Shown here: one piece after another, positions 1-7,444 of the stretch
How positions within the stretch are numbered: the stretch's first letter is position 1
How the letters are laid out: every line of letters begins with the position of its first letter
Virus record (IMG/VR): IMGVR_UViG_3300012927_000005
Coordinates: 16,449-80,448 of that record
DNA length: 64,000 nt
Reading direction: 5' to 3' (one strand)
DNA from: a virus
Notes under the pieces: generated by a model
The model's input: the letters and a program-made list of their open reading frames with translations, nothing else
Told to the model about the DNA's origin: nothing
Databases searched by the model: none
Program-made: the position numbers and the translations under genes

Positions 1-44
1 CGATCCACAGATTTGCAAGAGGAACGAAATTTATTTTTTGTCGC

Positions 45-74
45 TTGCTCTAGACCCGAAAAAAGGCTTATACT
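45..74 (+). promoter_or_regulatory. possible sigma-70 promoter of the left arm
   Basis: TTGCTC (45-50) and TATACT (69-74) are separated by 18 bases and lie upstream of the first complete gene. The match to the sigma-70 consensus is moderate, so this is a weak call. Confidence 0.35.
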
Positions 75-115
75 GAGTTACAGCGGCCAAAAATCAAAGT
101 TCTTGGAGGAACTAA

Positions 116-307
116 ATGAAAGTTGACGAGAGATTTCCATGTTGGAGTTATGACATCGGATCAGAATTCTTTGAAGTTTGGAGATGCTATACGTGCGGAG
201 CAATAGTTGTAGACAGGCAAAAACACAACGAGTGGCACAATATAACAGAAGCCAAGGAGAACATATGCGATGCTCAGAGTGCGGACGGCCAGCAATCTTC
301 AAAGTAA
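116..307 (+). CDS. small hypothetical protein, 63 aa
   Basis: I do not recognise this protein. A good ribosome binding site (GGAGGA) lies 7 bases before the ATG. It has a CYTCG knuckle near residue 25 and a following His-rich stretch, so it may bind zinc. Its 3' end overlaps the next gene, as is usual in this early cluster. Confidence 0.6.
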   Translation: MKVDERFPCWSYDIGSEFFEVWRCYTCGAIVVDRQKHNEWHNITEAKENICDAQSADGQQSSK

Positions 308-447
308 AGAATTCAAAGAAGCACCTACACTGCGATAAACGCCATGATCTGTGTTTCTTTCACATTCGCAGGTATTTCAACAAATTGCAGCAGGAAAAAC
401 TGAGGGAGGAAGTATGCTCGGCTATCTCATTGCCAGTATCGTCGTAG
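265..447 (+). CDS. small zinc-ribbon-like protein, 60 aa
   Basis: The start at 265 is chosen because AAGGAG sits just upstream; the frame is open further 5' but has no comparable site there. Cys pairs CSEC near the N-terminus and HC...HDLC further on suggest a small zinc-binding fold. It overlaps both neighbours in other frames. Function unknown. Confidence 0.55.
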   Translation: MRCSECGRPAIFKVKNSKKHLHCDKRHDLCFFHIRRYFNKLQQEKLREEVCSAISLPVSS

Positions 448-500
448 CAATCTGGGCTTTCTTCTTCATCGCTTTGATTCGGATGTTTACAAAAGGATAA
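414..500 (+). CDS. single-pass membrane mini-protein, 28 aa
   Basis: A short ORF with a strong GGGAGGA site encodes one hydrophobic helix (about residues 2-22) followed by a basic tail. It overlaps the previous gene and ends two bases before the next ATG, which fits a translated early gene. Function unknown. Confidence 0.5.
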   Translation: MLGYLIASIVVAIWAFFFIALIRMFTKG

Positions 501-501
501 C

Positions 502-780
502 ATGCCTCATCCTCTGGTTGTTCATTGTAAAAAGTCAGAATACGACGAATACATAGGTCGTCCTTCAAAATGGGGCAATCCTTTTGTGGTTGGTGCAGAT
601 GGTACTCGCGACGAAGTTATTGAAAAGTACGAACAATGGATTCAAACGCAGCCAGATCTGCTAGCGGACGTATATAAATTGAAAGGAAAAGTTTTAGGTT
701 GCTGGTGTGCTCCGAAAAGATGTCACGGAGAGATACTAGTCAAGCTAGCTAACGAGAAATATGCTTTATTTGATTTTTAG
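502..780 (+). CDS. DUF4326 family protein
   Basis: The 92-residue product carries the marks of the DUF4326 family: YIGRPSKWGNPF near residues 17-28, a middle helix, and the LGCWCAPKRCHGE block near residues 64-76. The family is common in phages and has no established function that I know. The conserved Cys/His residues could bind a metal. It starts one base after the preceding mini-protein stop. Confidence 0.8.
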   Translation: MPHPLVVHCKKSEYDEYIGRPSKWGNPFVVGADGTRDEVIEKYEQWIQTQPDLLADVYKLKGKVLGCWCAPKRCHGEILVKLANEKYALFDF

Positions 781-976
781 TTCGGAATCGGATTTTACGG
801 ATACAGCCAAGTACTTTGTATCTGTGTGGCCGTCGTTGAACGATGCGATTGAAGCCATCGATCACTTGGCTGAAGAACCGTGGGGTCAATACCGATTCTG
901 GTGGGTCACGAGCACGATGGTCGGAGACCCGTACAATTTTACAACCAGTTTGGTGAGATCACCGGAAGGAAGATAA
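761..976 (+). CDS. hypothetical protein, 71 aa
   Basis: Overlaps the end of the DUF4326 gene by 20 bases in another frame and ends just before the ATG at 979. It has no motif I recognise and only a weak ribosome binding site. Gene packing is the main support. Confidence 0.45.
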   Translation: MLYLIFSSESDFTDTAKYFVSVWPSLNDAIEAIDHLAEEPWGQYRFWWVTSTMVGDPYNFTTSLVRSPEGR

Positions 977-978
977 AC

Positions 979-1197
979 ATGAGTCAAAGCGATCCACAAT
1001 TTTACGAAGGCGCAAATTGGATGTTAAATGCTGTGCGGTCGAGCATAGAAAACTATCCTGACGCGGGAGGGGATATAGAGGTTATGGCCCGCATAGACGC
1101 GGTATACAACAGTGCCATCGATGATGTGCTCGATATCTTGACCGACTCCTTCACTCTATCTGCCGTAGTTCCAAGAATCAGGGAGTTGAAGAAATGA
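979..1197 (+). CDS. hypothetical protein, 72 aa
   Basis: The ATG at 979 follows GGAAGGA and is preferred over an in-frame ATG at 880 that would overlap the previous gene heavily. The product is mostly helical and acidic with a basic C-terminus. Its stop overlaps the start of the next gene (ATGA). It resembles the next protein in length and ending (RELKK versus TELRK), which may indicate an old duplication. Function unknown. Confidence 0.6.
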   Translation: MSQSDPQFYEGANWMLNAVRSSIENYPDAGGDIEVMARIDAVYNSAIDDVLDILTDSFTLSAVVPRIRELKK

Positions 1198-1505
1198 ACA
1201 CAGTAGCTGTTCGAAAAGCAATCAAAGAGTTAAACCATGTTCTTGAAGACTTGAACGAGTCCGACCTAGATGCGCTCAAACTGTTTAAGAAGGGCGAGGA
1301 AGCTACTCTGGAATCCATCCAAAATCAGATAGCTAATTATCCTGATCCCCGCTGCGGTCTTCTTTGCTTCATCGAGAAATGGGTAATCGAGCGGGAGAGA
1401 CTAGCGTATAACGAAGCGATTCGTGCAGTGCTCAAGGCCTTCGTTCGAGATACCGAACCAACCGTCTCTGAACTTTACACTAAAATTACGGAGTTGAGAA
1501 AATGA
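1194..1505 (+). CDS. hypothetical helical protein, 103 aa
   Basis: Translationally coupled to the gene before it by an ATGA overlap and to the gene after it in the same way. The sequence is charged and helical with no recognised domain. It shares a 'parallel helix plus NYPD' pattern with the upstream 72-aa protein (NYPDAGG and NYPDPRCG), so the two may be paralogues. Confidence 0.6.
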   Translation: MNTVAVRKAIKELNHVLEDLNESDLDALKLFKKGEEATLESIQNQIANYPDPRCGLLCFIEKWVIERERLAYNEAIRAVLKAFVRDTEPTVSELYTKITELRK

Positions 1506-1639
1506 AAATTTGGAGATGGATTATGTCTCGTTTAACTACTCCAACTTGTACAGTTATATTTCCTGGACTAGTAATTGGAAAAGGATACAGGTCAAAATGC
1601 GAAGGATATTGCGCGTATCATAATAGGTTTAAACCATGA
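1502..1639 (+). CDS. small hypothetical protein, 45 aa
   Basis: Starts in an ATGA overlap with the upstream stop. The product is basic with two Cys residues near the end (KCEGYC) and no recognised domain. Its size and coupling suggest a real small early gene, with moderate confidence. Confidence 0.45.
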   Translation: MKIWRWIMSRLTTPTCTVIFPGLVIGKGYRSKCEGYCAYHNRFKP

Positions 1640-1666
1640 AAGTGCTGCTCGGAATGAGAAAATAAC

Positions 1667-2854
1667 GTGGCGATACTATATACCAGCCCCACTCGGGGAT
1701 ATCCAGTAACGGATCATAGTTACTCCGCAGGATCGCTCTACGATGACTGCCCTAAGAAGTACGACTATGACCGCCGTCAGGGATGGAAGGAGAAGGAGAA
1801 ACGCGCCTCATCTGCCTTCGGTACCGCAGTTGAATCGGCCATCCAGTATCACCACAACTCTGGAATGGTACTATCCGACACCATCGATGAATGGAAACGG
1901 CTGTGGGTGCTTCAGCAGGATAATAAAGAACTGGTATACTCAGATAAAGATGGCGACTGGGAATCTATGTATAGGCAGGGCGAGCAGATGGTTCGGCTGT
2001 ACATCGCTGTGTTGCCTACGTTACCTATCCAAAATCCACAGTTTCAGTTGAACTACAAGAAGGAGTACTACCCAGATACTGAATACGCGGGATTAAAAGA
2101 TACAGCCTTCCTAGATATGGAAGTGACCGCTCCTTGGAATCACCCCTTGCTACCTCCTTTAGAAGAATGTCCGGAAAATGGACAACGCAAAATCTTCATT
2201 GACATCAAAACTTCGGCAGCCTTGTATCCGGTAGATCCCCGCATGATAAAACTGGACCCGCAGCTACGGAGATATGCGTGGACCTCCGGAATCGAGACTG
2301 CCTGCTTCCTAGTTTTGGTAAAACGAGGAATGGAGTTTGAAAAGGGCGATACGGTTACTGTCCTTGAAGCGTACAGCGAGCAACATCCGGTAGGTACTGA
2401 GTTGGTAGTTTTAGATGCCTCAAAAGAAGTCTTGACTTTGCTGACACCAAAGATCTATGATCAGTACGACGCGGAGGCTAAAGGGCTAAAAGGAAACGTA
2501 CTCAAGGAAAAGAAACAGGAATTTGCGGATCGATTTGGAATTCAGGCTGCCAAGCATGAGGTTACAAAGCAGCGACTACAATTCTTGGCCGCGATAATCT
2601 CTGAAGAAGAGCGGCACGAAGCAGGTGAACTGGCTGGAATGCAGGCTCGGAATATCTGCGATTCCAACATTCAGAATTTCTTTCCCAAGCGACCTGGAAT
2701 CAAGTTTCCGAATAATCACTGCACCTTCTGTTCGCATTTAGGATTGTGCATCGGTGATGAAAAAATGATAAAGAATAAACTAATTCAAATCGGAAACTCA
2801 CGCCCATCTCGGAGTGAAGAGTCGTCTGATTCGGATTGGCTTTTTGACTTATAA
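1667..2854 (+). CDS. PD-(D/E)XK nuclease, RecB/Cas4-like
   Basis: The 395-residue protein starts with GTG. Cys28 (YDDCPKKY) together with Cys352, Cys355 and Cys361 (CTFCSHLGLC) forms the Cys pattern of Cas4/AddB-type 4Fe-4S nucleases. The FIDIKTS motif near residue 180 is the D-X-K catalytic element, with an upstream acidic residue in a DTAFLDMEV stretch. Such phage enzymes act on DNA ends in replication and recombination. This is inference from motifs. No CRISPR array or cas1/cas2 is nearby, so a phage recombination exonuclease is more likely than a CRISPR role. A TGTCC-N7-GGACA site lies inside the gene. Confidence 0.75.
   Translation: MAILYTSPTRGYPVTDHSYSAGSLYDDCPKKYDYDRRQGWKEKEKRASSAFGTAVESAIQYHHNSGMVLSDTIDEWKRLWVLQQDNKELVYSDKDGDWESMYRQGEQMVRLYIAVLPTLPIQNPQFQLNYKKEYYPDTEYAGLKDTAFLDMEVTAPWNHPLLPPLEECPENGQRKIFIDIKTSAALYPVDPRMIKLDPQLRRYAWTSGIETACFLVLVKRGMEFEKGDTVTVLEAYSEQHPVGTELVVLDASKEVLTLLTPKIYDQYDAEAKGLKGNVLKEKKQEFADRFGIQAAKHEVTKQRLQFLAAIISEEERHEAGELAGMQARNICDSNIQNFFPKRPGIKFPNNHCTFCSHLGLCIGDEKMIKNKLIQIGNSRPSRSEESSDSDWLFDL
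2168..2184 (+). promoter_or_regulatory. TGTCC-N7-GGACA palindrome
   Basis: TGTCCGGAAAATGGACA, inside the RecB/Cas4-like gene, oriented with it. Confidence 0.5.
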
Positions 2855-2926
2855 AGAAAACTTTTCTGTCAAAATCGGGTTTATATACAATACGAAGTAA
2901 AAACAGATATACTGTATCCGAAAAAT

Positions 2927-4033
2927 ATGATTACCTATACTTATAAAATTCGTCCAACCAAAGCACAAGAAGTTAAACTTTTGGAAACACTGGACTTAAC
3001 TCGTAAACTTTATAATGACGGTCTTCGAGAATTGATTGATCATTACGAGAAAATAGGAAAATATCTTCATAGATACGATCACGATAAACTACATAATTCA
3101 AAAAGACATCCCACTCTTCAAGGATTTGTAGTAGATGAAACATTAAATCGACTGCATAAATCTTTTGCAGATTTTTTTAGAGGCATAAGAGAAAAACGTA
3201 AAGTTGGGTTTCCTCGTTTTAAATCGCAAGATCGTTGGCATAGTTTTTCTTCTTCTTGTTCGGGCGGATTGACTTTGCGTGGAACTTTATTTTATGCGGG
3301 AAAAAAAATGGGAGGAAAAATTCGAGTTAATGTTACTCGGCCTCTCCAAGGTAATCAAAAGATATCACGTATTCTCAAGAAACCATCAGGCTGGTATCTT
3401 CAAATCGTAACTGATTATGAAAAACCTAAACTAGAACCAAATACTCAATCAATTGGCTTGGATTTTGGGATTAAAAATCTTGTTGCTGATAGCGAAGGAA
3501 ACTTCGTAGAAAATCCACAGTTTCTAAAGCAGTCGCTAAAGAAACTTAGAATTGCACAGCGCTCCAAAGACCGTCGAAAAATAGGGTCTAATCGTCGCAA
3601 AAAAGCAACACAAGTTGTATCCAACGTTTACGAGATAGTTCACAATCAGCGCCTCGACTATTATCATAAAGTAACTAGACGATATGTCAACGACTGTGGT
3701 CTGATCGTAATAGAAGATTTAAAACCATCGAATATGATTAAAAACCACAACTTAGCTCGTTCAATTATGGATAGCAGTTGGGGAATGCTAAGAAATCTAC
3801 TTGAAGTCAAAGCGGCAGAAGCTGGTCGTCAAGTAATCGCAGTACCACCACATTACACATCTCAAAAATGTTCTAAGTGCGGAGAAATAGTTCAGAAATC
3901 ATTAAGCGTTCGCACTCATTCTTGTCCTTGTGGTTACATCGATGATCGAGATGTGAACGCAGCAAAGAATATCTTAGGGGCCGGGTTGGCCCTTCAGGCG
4001 TTAACGTATGGCACTAGCCAACGCGTTGCCTGA
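2927..4033 (+). CDS. tnpB: TnpB (IS200/IS605-type RNA-guided nuclease)
   Basis: The 368-residue protein starts with the typical TnpB N-terminus (YKIRPTKAQ). It has the RuvC Asp in GLDFGIKN (about residue 180), the Glu in VIEDLKPS (about 262), a C-X2-C...C-X-C zinc ribbon (SQKCSKCG, SCPCG) and the last Asp in DDRDVNAAKN (about 341). All three catalytic residues are present, so it may be active. No TnpA transposase is seen. TnpB proteins are RNA-guided DNA nucleases that cut at transposon donor sites. The element lies between early genes and is AT-richer than its neighbours, which fits recent acquisition. Confidence 0.92.
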   Translation: MITYTYKIRPTKAQEVKLLETLDLTRKLYNDGLRELIDHYEKIGKYLHRYDHDKLHNSKRHPTLQGFVVDETLNRLHKSFADFFRGIREKRKVGFPRFKSQDRWHSFSSSCSGGLTLRGTLFYAGKKMGGKIRVNVTRPLQGNQKISRILKKPSGWYLQIVTDYEKPKLEPNTQSIGLDFGIKNLVADSEGNFVENPQFLKQSLKKLRIAQRSKDRRKIGSNRRKKATQVVSNVYEIVHNQRLDYYHKVTRRYVNDCGLIVIEDLKPSNMIKNHNLARSIMDSSWGMLRNLLEVKAAEAGRQVIAVPPHYTSQKCSKCGEIVQKSLSVRTHSCPCGYIDDRDVNAAKNILGAGLALQALTYGTSQRVA

Positions 4034-4064
4034 GAAAGCCTGCGTAAGCAGGAGAAGAAATTAA
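3950..4064 (+). ncRNA. candidate omega RNA (reRNA) of TnpB
   Basis: The 3' end of tnpB and the first 30 bases after it contain short stems, including CCTGC-GTAA-GCAGG at about 4041-4054. This layout, overlapping the CDS end and ending at the transposon right end, is that of TnpB guide RNAs. The exact ends and guide segment cannot be set without a sequence model. The guide would start near 4064 if the element ends there. Confidence 0.5.
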
Positions 4065-4121
4065 GTAACCAATGGTTGGAGGAGTTGTGAGTCTAAAAAT
4101 CTATATAAAGAGTGTAAAACT

Positions 4122-4316
4122 GTGAATCAGCCCCGATATAGTGACGCAAAACGTAAAGTACTATCTTATTTTCCTGAAGCATACGCAGAGTTCTGGGTGG
4201 ATGCTTGGGACGATGGTTTCATTATATACTCTAATTCTCTTGGCAAAATTTTAGGTAACGGACAGAATTCTTCAGATGCGTGGGAAGACGCAGCAAATAA
4301 CTTGGAGGAACTATGA
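4122..4316 (+). CDS. hypothetical protein with MNQPRYS start, 64 aa
   Basis: GTG start. The first seven residues (MNQPRYS) are identical to those of the gene at 4774. The rest is acidic and resembles small phage proteins that bind no known motif. Its end overlaps the next gene by ATGA. It is the first gene after the TnpB element. Confidence 0.6.
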   Translation: MNQPRYSDAKRKVLSYFPEAYAEFWVDAWDDGFIIYSNSLGKILGNGQNSSDAWEDAANNLEEL

Positions 4317-4774
4317 ACTATAAAAATGGAGATGTAATTCGTTACAAACCTGACAACAATTGGTGTAAGCACGGTATTGCAGTGGTGTATCGAACCTGCA
4401 ATTCTGTATTGGCGAAAGATACCTACTGGGGAATTGGAGCACACGGAGATTCTGGATGGATACACGAATCCGATATAGAGGGAAGTACTTTAATCGGCAA
4501 TATTTATGAGTTCCGGGCCGATAATTACAGAAACGAAAAACATTACGCAGATACAGATAAGTTTTATATACCCATGGGTGGAGGTTCCGCTCAAATGTGG
4601 TACCGCGTAGGAGCACAACCTATCCCGTCTTTAGTTGCTGCACATTTTCAATGTCTTGTAGAAAAAGCAGAAACCGGTGTTAGAGCCGCTGAAGGTACTC
4701 TTCTTCGGAGAAAACAGGAACTTGAAGAATATTTGAAACAACACCCTGAGATTAGTCTTAAGAAAGAAATTTAA
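4313..4774 (+). CDS. hypothetical protein, 153 aa
   Basis: Coupled to its upstream gene by an ATGA overlap. The first half is rich in beta-type and aromatic residues (YRTCNSVLAKDTYWG). The C-terminal 50 residues look like a charged helix that may form a coiled coil. No family recognised. Confidence 0.65.
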   Translation: MNYKNGDVIRYKPDNNWCKHGIAVVYRTCNSVLAKDTYWGIGAHGDSGWIHESDIEGSTLIGNIYEFRADNYRNEKHYADTDKFYIPMGGGSAQMWYRVGAQPIPSLVAAHFQCLVEKAETGVRAAEGTLLRRKQELEEYLKQHPEISLKKEI

Positions 4775-5019
4775 TGAATCAACCTCGATATAGCGGTCCG
4801 AATCGAAGCGGTACATGCACCTGTGGCTGTTATTGGGAAGACCACCACCTCAACATGGTAATGAAACAAGAATATGTAAACGAAACCGGAGAAATTTATA
4901 TTCCCGAAGAATGTTGTAAATACGGCTTTAATGAAGTAGGCGGTATGAAATATGAAAATGGAGAGTGGGTAGATCACTGCCACAGGTATAAGGATACGAT
5001 GGAAGGAGAGATGAAGTAA
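4774..5019 (+). CDS. hypothetical zinc-binding-like protein, 81 aa
   Basis: Overlaps the preceding stop by TAATG. It begins MNQPRYSGPNRSGTCTCGC and then continues unlike the other MNQPRYS protein. The Cys/His cluster (CTCGC, DHHL, CC, DHCH) suggests metal binding. Common phage proteins with a 'CxCGCxxxDH' pattern are known to me only as hypothetical. Confidence 0.6.
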   Translation: MNQPRYSGPNRSGTCTCGCYWEDHHLNMVMKQEYVNETGEIYIPEECCKYGFNEVGGMKYENGEWVDHCHRYKDTMEGEMK

Positions 5020-5658
5020 ATGCCACAATTAGTTTTGATAAGCGATACTCACGGGCTGCACGATCAGGTAAAGGTTCCAGAGGGTGACATCCTGATCCAC
5101 GCAGGCGACTTCATGAACGGGGGTCGAGATCTGTATGAGGTTACTAGGTTTGCACGCTGGTGGAACAGACATCCCCATCCCCATAAAATTTTAATCGGCG
5201 GCAACCACGACCGATATCTGGAGAAGGATAAGACCGAAGTACTATCTTACTTTGAGAACACGATCTATCTTGAAGATTCGGGATGCAGTCTCTTGGGGTT
5301 AAATTTTTGGGGAAGTCCTTATACCCCGGCATTCATGCAGTGGAGTTTTATGCGCCACAGGGGAGAAGACATCAAGAAGCATTGGGATAAGATCCCAAAT
5401 GATACAGATATCCTTGTAACTCATGGACCTCCTTGGGGAATTTTGGATCAAGTAGATCCATACAACAATTCCGAGTACCTTGGCTGTCAAGATTTAAGCA
5501 GAAAATACAATGAAATTTTTGAGCCTAAGCTCCATTTATTTGGCCACATACACGGCTCTTATGGACAGTCTAAAATTGGCAATACTATCTTTGTGAACGC
5601 GTCTCAAGTAGACGAACAGTACCGCGTGGTAAACAAGCCAGTAGTAATAGAATTATGA
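5020..5658 (+). CDS. calcineurin-like metallophosphoesterase
   Basis: The 212-residue product shows the full metallophosphatase signature: DTHG (residues 9-12), GDFM, GGNHDRY, THGPPW and GHIHGSYG in order. These bind two metal ions and hydrolyse phosphodiesters or phosphomonoesters. The closest family known to me is the small cytosolic MPPED/YfcE-like group. The phage substrate is unknown. This is one of three such enzymes in the + arm. Confidence 0.85.
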   Translation: MPQLVLISDTHGLHDQVKVPEGDILIHAGDFMNGGRDLYEVTRFARWWNRHPHPHKILIGGNHDRYLEKDKTEVLSYFENTIYLEDSGCSLLGLNFWGSPYTPAFMQWSFMRHRGEDIKKHWDKIPNDTDILVTHGPPWGILDQVDPYNNSEYLGCQDLSRKYNEIFEPKLHLFGHIHGSYGQSKIGNTIFVNASQVDEQYRVVNKPVVIEL

Positions 5659-5810
5659 GCGATGGTGAATTTTGTCTGTGTCCTGAGTGTCTTCAAAATC
5701 CATGTGGTTGCGAGGAAGAAGACGAACCTATTCCAAAATGGCTTGTAGGTAGAGGCGACGACGCAGTAGCGGCGTGGGGATATGGTATACCTTTGTCTGG
5801 ACCAATTTAG
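5655..5810 (+). CDS. small Cys-rich protein, 51 aa
   Basis: ATGA overlap with the phosphoesterase gene. The N-terminus has CLCPEC and CGC motifs spaced like a tiny zinc finger, followed by an acidic run and a Gly-rich tail. Function unknown. Confidence 0.5.
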   Translation: MSDGEFCLCPECLQNPCGCEEEDEPIPKWLVGRGDDAVAAWGYGIPLSGPI

Positions 5811-5817
5811 AGGAAAA

Positions 5818-6021
5818 ATGTCAATAAATCTTAAAGAATACCTAGAGAAAATTTCACAGGAAAACGCACCAACAGATCCTGTACCAAACGATCCGTGGGG
5901 CTTTAACGTATTCGATGCCTCTGGTGGAAACTACGATGATGCCTTTTCTATGGGCTGCGACGAAGGTCGTATCCAGCTAGCACGTGAACTATTAAAACTT
6001 ACAGGAATGGAAGAGAAATGA
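5818..6021 (+). CDS. hypothetical protein, 67 aa
   Basis: The ATG at 5818 follows AGAGGAAAA and is preferred to the in-frame ATG at 5782, which would overlap the previous gene. The protein has an acidic, aromatic centre and no recognised domain. It overlaps the next gene by ATGATG. Confidence 0.55.
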   Translation: MSINLKEYLEKISQENAPTDPVPNDPWGFNVFDASGGNYDDAFSMGCDEGRIQLARELLKLTGMEEK

Positions 6022-7064
6022 TGCCCGCCCGCATAGTTGACGGCAGTAGTTTGTACAAGTCTCAAAAGTTGAAGAAAGTCCCTGTCCAATTTCGGGCCGA
6101 GTACGCGAACCTTATTCCCTTAGCTGAGGCGAACGGTAGTTTTGAGTGCGAGGCAGAACTTATCTGGTCTACTGTGTATTCTTACAATCGCACAGATGTG
6201 ACCCCGGAAATTGTACAGACAATTCTGGATGAGTTTGAAAAAGCAGGCATGCTGCAACGGTGGGAGGAAAAGGGTCGCCACTACGGTCACTGGACTGGGA
6301 TTGAAAAACCAGGTCGGCTGCCTCCTCCTTTTCAGCGAGCAAAATATACAAATTTACCGCCTTTGCCTCCAGAGGTTGAGGGTACCCGCGATCCATCCGG
6401 AAAATGGACAACTCAACAGGTAGAAATTCCACTAGAAGAGGCTAAACACCTGTGGGGCGAAGCTATAGTCAATAATCTCAAATCCACTCTTCCCTTAGAT
6501 ACTCAAATTGAAAACGGGTGCAGGGAACAGTTTGGGATCGTAGAGCCGCGCAAGCAGTGGGCTAAGGAACTTAAGGAAGCGGTGAAGACTCACGGGCACG
6601 ACGAACTCTTGGCTGAGTTTGAAAACTGGGTAACTTCTCAGATAGGGTTTACAGGTAAAAAACCTGTTTCTATCTTTTTGCGGAGTTTAAGTAGCGGAAT
6701 CGCCGCAACTCCTGCGGTGAAAAGCCCCGCGCTTCAGGATGTGGAGACAAAAATTGCTTCAATAAGCAACTCTCAGGTGTTTTTCCACAACCAACAGCGT
6801 CCTTTATTGGCTTCTTTGGTACAACAATACGGCCAAGACGGGGTGACTACAGCCTTTGCGGAGTTCTGGAATAGCGTAGATGATTCCAGTATCAAGTTCG
6901 CAGCCAAGAATTTCATTGAACAGGCTGGAACTCGTATCGAAGCGCGGAAAGCTAAGAAATACCAGACTGAAAAACGTGATACACTGGCTAAAGAAGCCTT
7001 AGCTGCGGCGCAAGCTGGAGTTGAAAATGATGTTGAGGAAGAATACGTGGAGGAAGAATTGTGA
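6018..7064 (+). CDS. DnaD-like replication initiation / helicase-loading protein
   Basis: The 348-residue protein has an N-terminal region (about residues 20-100) reading as a winged helix of the type in phage replication initiators (VPVQFRAEYANLIPLAEA...). A Pro-rich linker and a helical C-terminal half with an acidic tail follow. Its position shortly before the primase-helicase supports a role in loading it. The assignment rests on fold-like pattern and context and could be wrong. A degenerate TGTCC-type site lies within the gene. Confidence 0.5.
   Translation: MMPARIVDGSSLYKSQKLKKVPVQFRAEYANLIPLAEANGSFECEAELIWSTVYSYNRTDVTPEIVQTILDEFEKAGMLQRWEEKGRHYGHWTGIEKPGRLPPPFQRAKYTNLPPLPPEVEGTRDPSGKWTTQQVEIPLEEAKHLWGEAIVNNLKSTLPLDTQIENGCREQFGIVEPRKQWAKELKEAVKTHGHDELLAEFENWVTSQIGFTGKKPVSIFLRSLSSGIAATPAVKSPALQDVETKIASISNSQVFFHNQQRPLLASLVQQYGQDGVTTAFAEFWNSVDDSSIKFAAKNFIEQAGTRIEARKAKKYQTEKRDTLAKEALAAAQAGVENDVEEEYVEEEL
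6394..6410 (+). promoter_or_regulatory. degenerate TGTCC-type site
   Basis: CATCCGGAAAATGGACA, with an imperfect left arm, inside the DnaD-like gene. Confidence 0.35.
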
Positions 7065-7297
7065 GTATACCTTTGAGAATAACTGACAAAATATACGATT
7101 CTGTTAGAAATGCAATTTGGTCTGAAATCAGTCCTCAAGAGTTTCTCGATGAAGTACTTGGATGCTGGAAAATGGTATTAGAAGAAAAGAAACAAATAGC
7201 CGATAGAGTATTTTCTAAGAAGAAAACGTATCATGCTGGTGAAACAGTCGAAATAGATTATATAGAAAAATTCATAGAAGAGGAGCTAGGAATGTGA
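7061..7297 (+). CDS. hypothetical protein, 78 aa
   Basis: GTG start overlapping the stop of the gene before it. Helical, charged, no known motif. Short distance and overlap with both neighbours indicate one transcript. Confidence 0.5.
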   Translation: MSIPLRITDKIYDSVRNAIWSEISPQEFLDEVLGCWKMVLEEKKQIADRVFSKKKTYHAGETVEIDYIEKFIEEELGM

Positions 7298-7434
7298 GCC
7301 GTATACCTCTAGGTAATAAAGTTGCGAGGATAGATGCAATCACTTTTCACACTACATACGACTGTGAGCACACTGAAATCATCATGAAGAAGTGTGGATG
7401 TATTCCAGAAAACGCAACTATCAAGCACGATTAA
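7294..7434 (+). CDS. small Cys-containing protein, 46 aa
   Basis: GTGA overlap with the upstream stop. Shares the opening pattern 'S-(R)-I-P-L' with the preceding protein. Cys and His residues (YDCEH, KKCGC) may bind zinc. Too small to classify. Confidence 0.4.
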   Translation: MSRIPLGNKVARIDAITFHTTYDCEHTEIIMKKCGCIPENATIKHD

Positions 7435-7444
7435 GTGAGGCCCT

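Noticed and set aside
1667-2854. Cas4 of a CRISPR system
   Set aside because: The motifs fit the Cas4/RecB fold, but no cas1, cas2 or repeat array is present, and phages often carry such nucleases alone.
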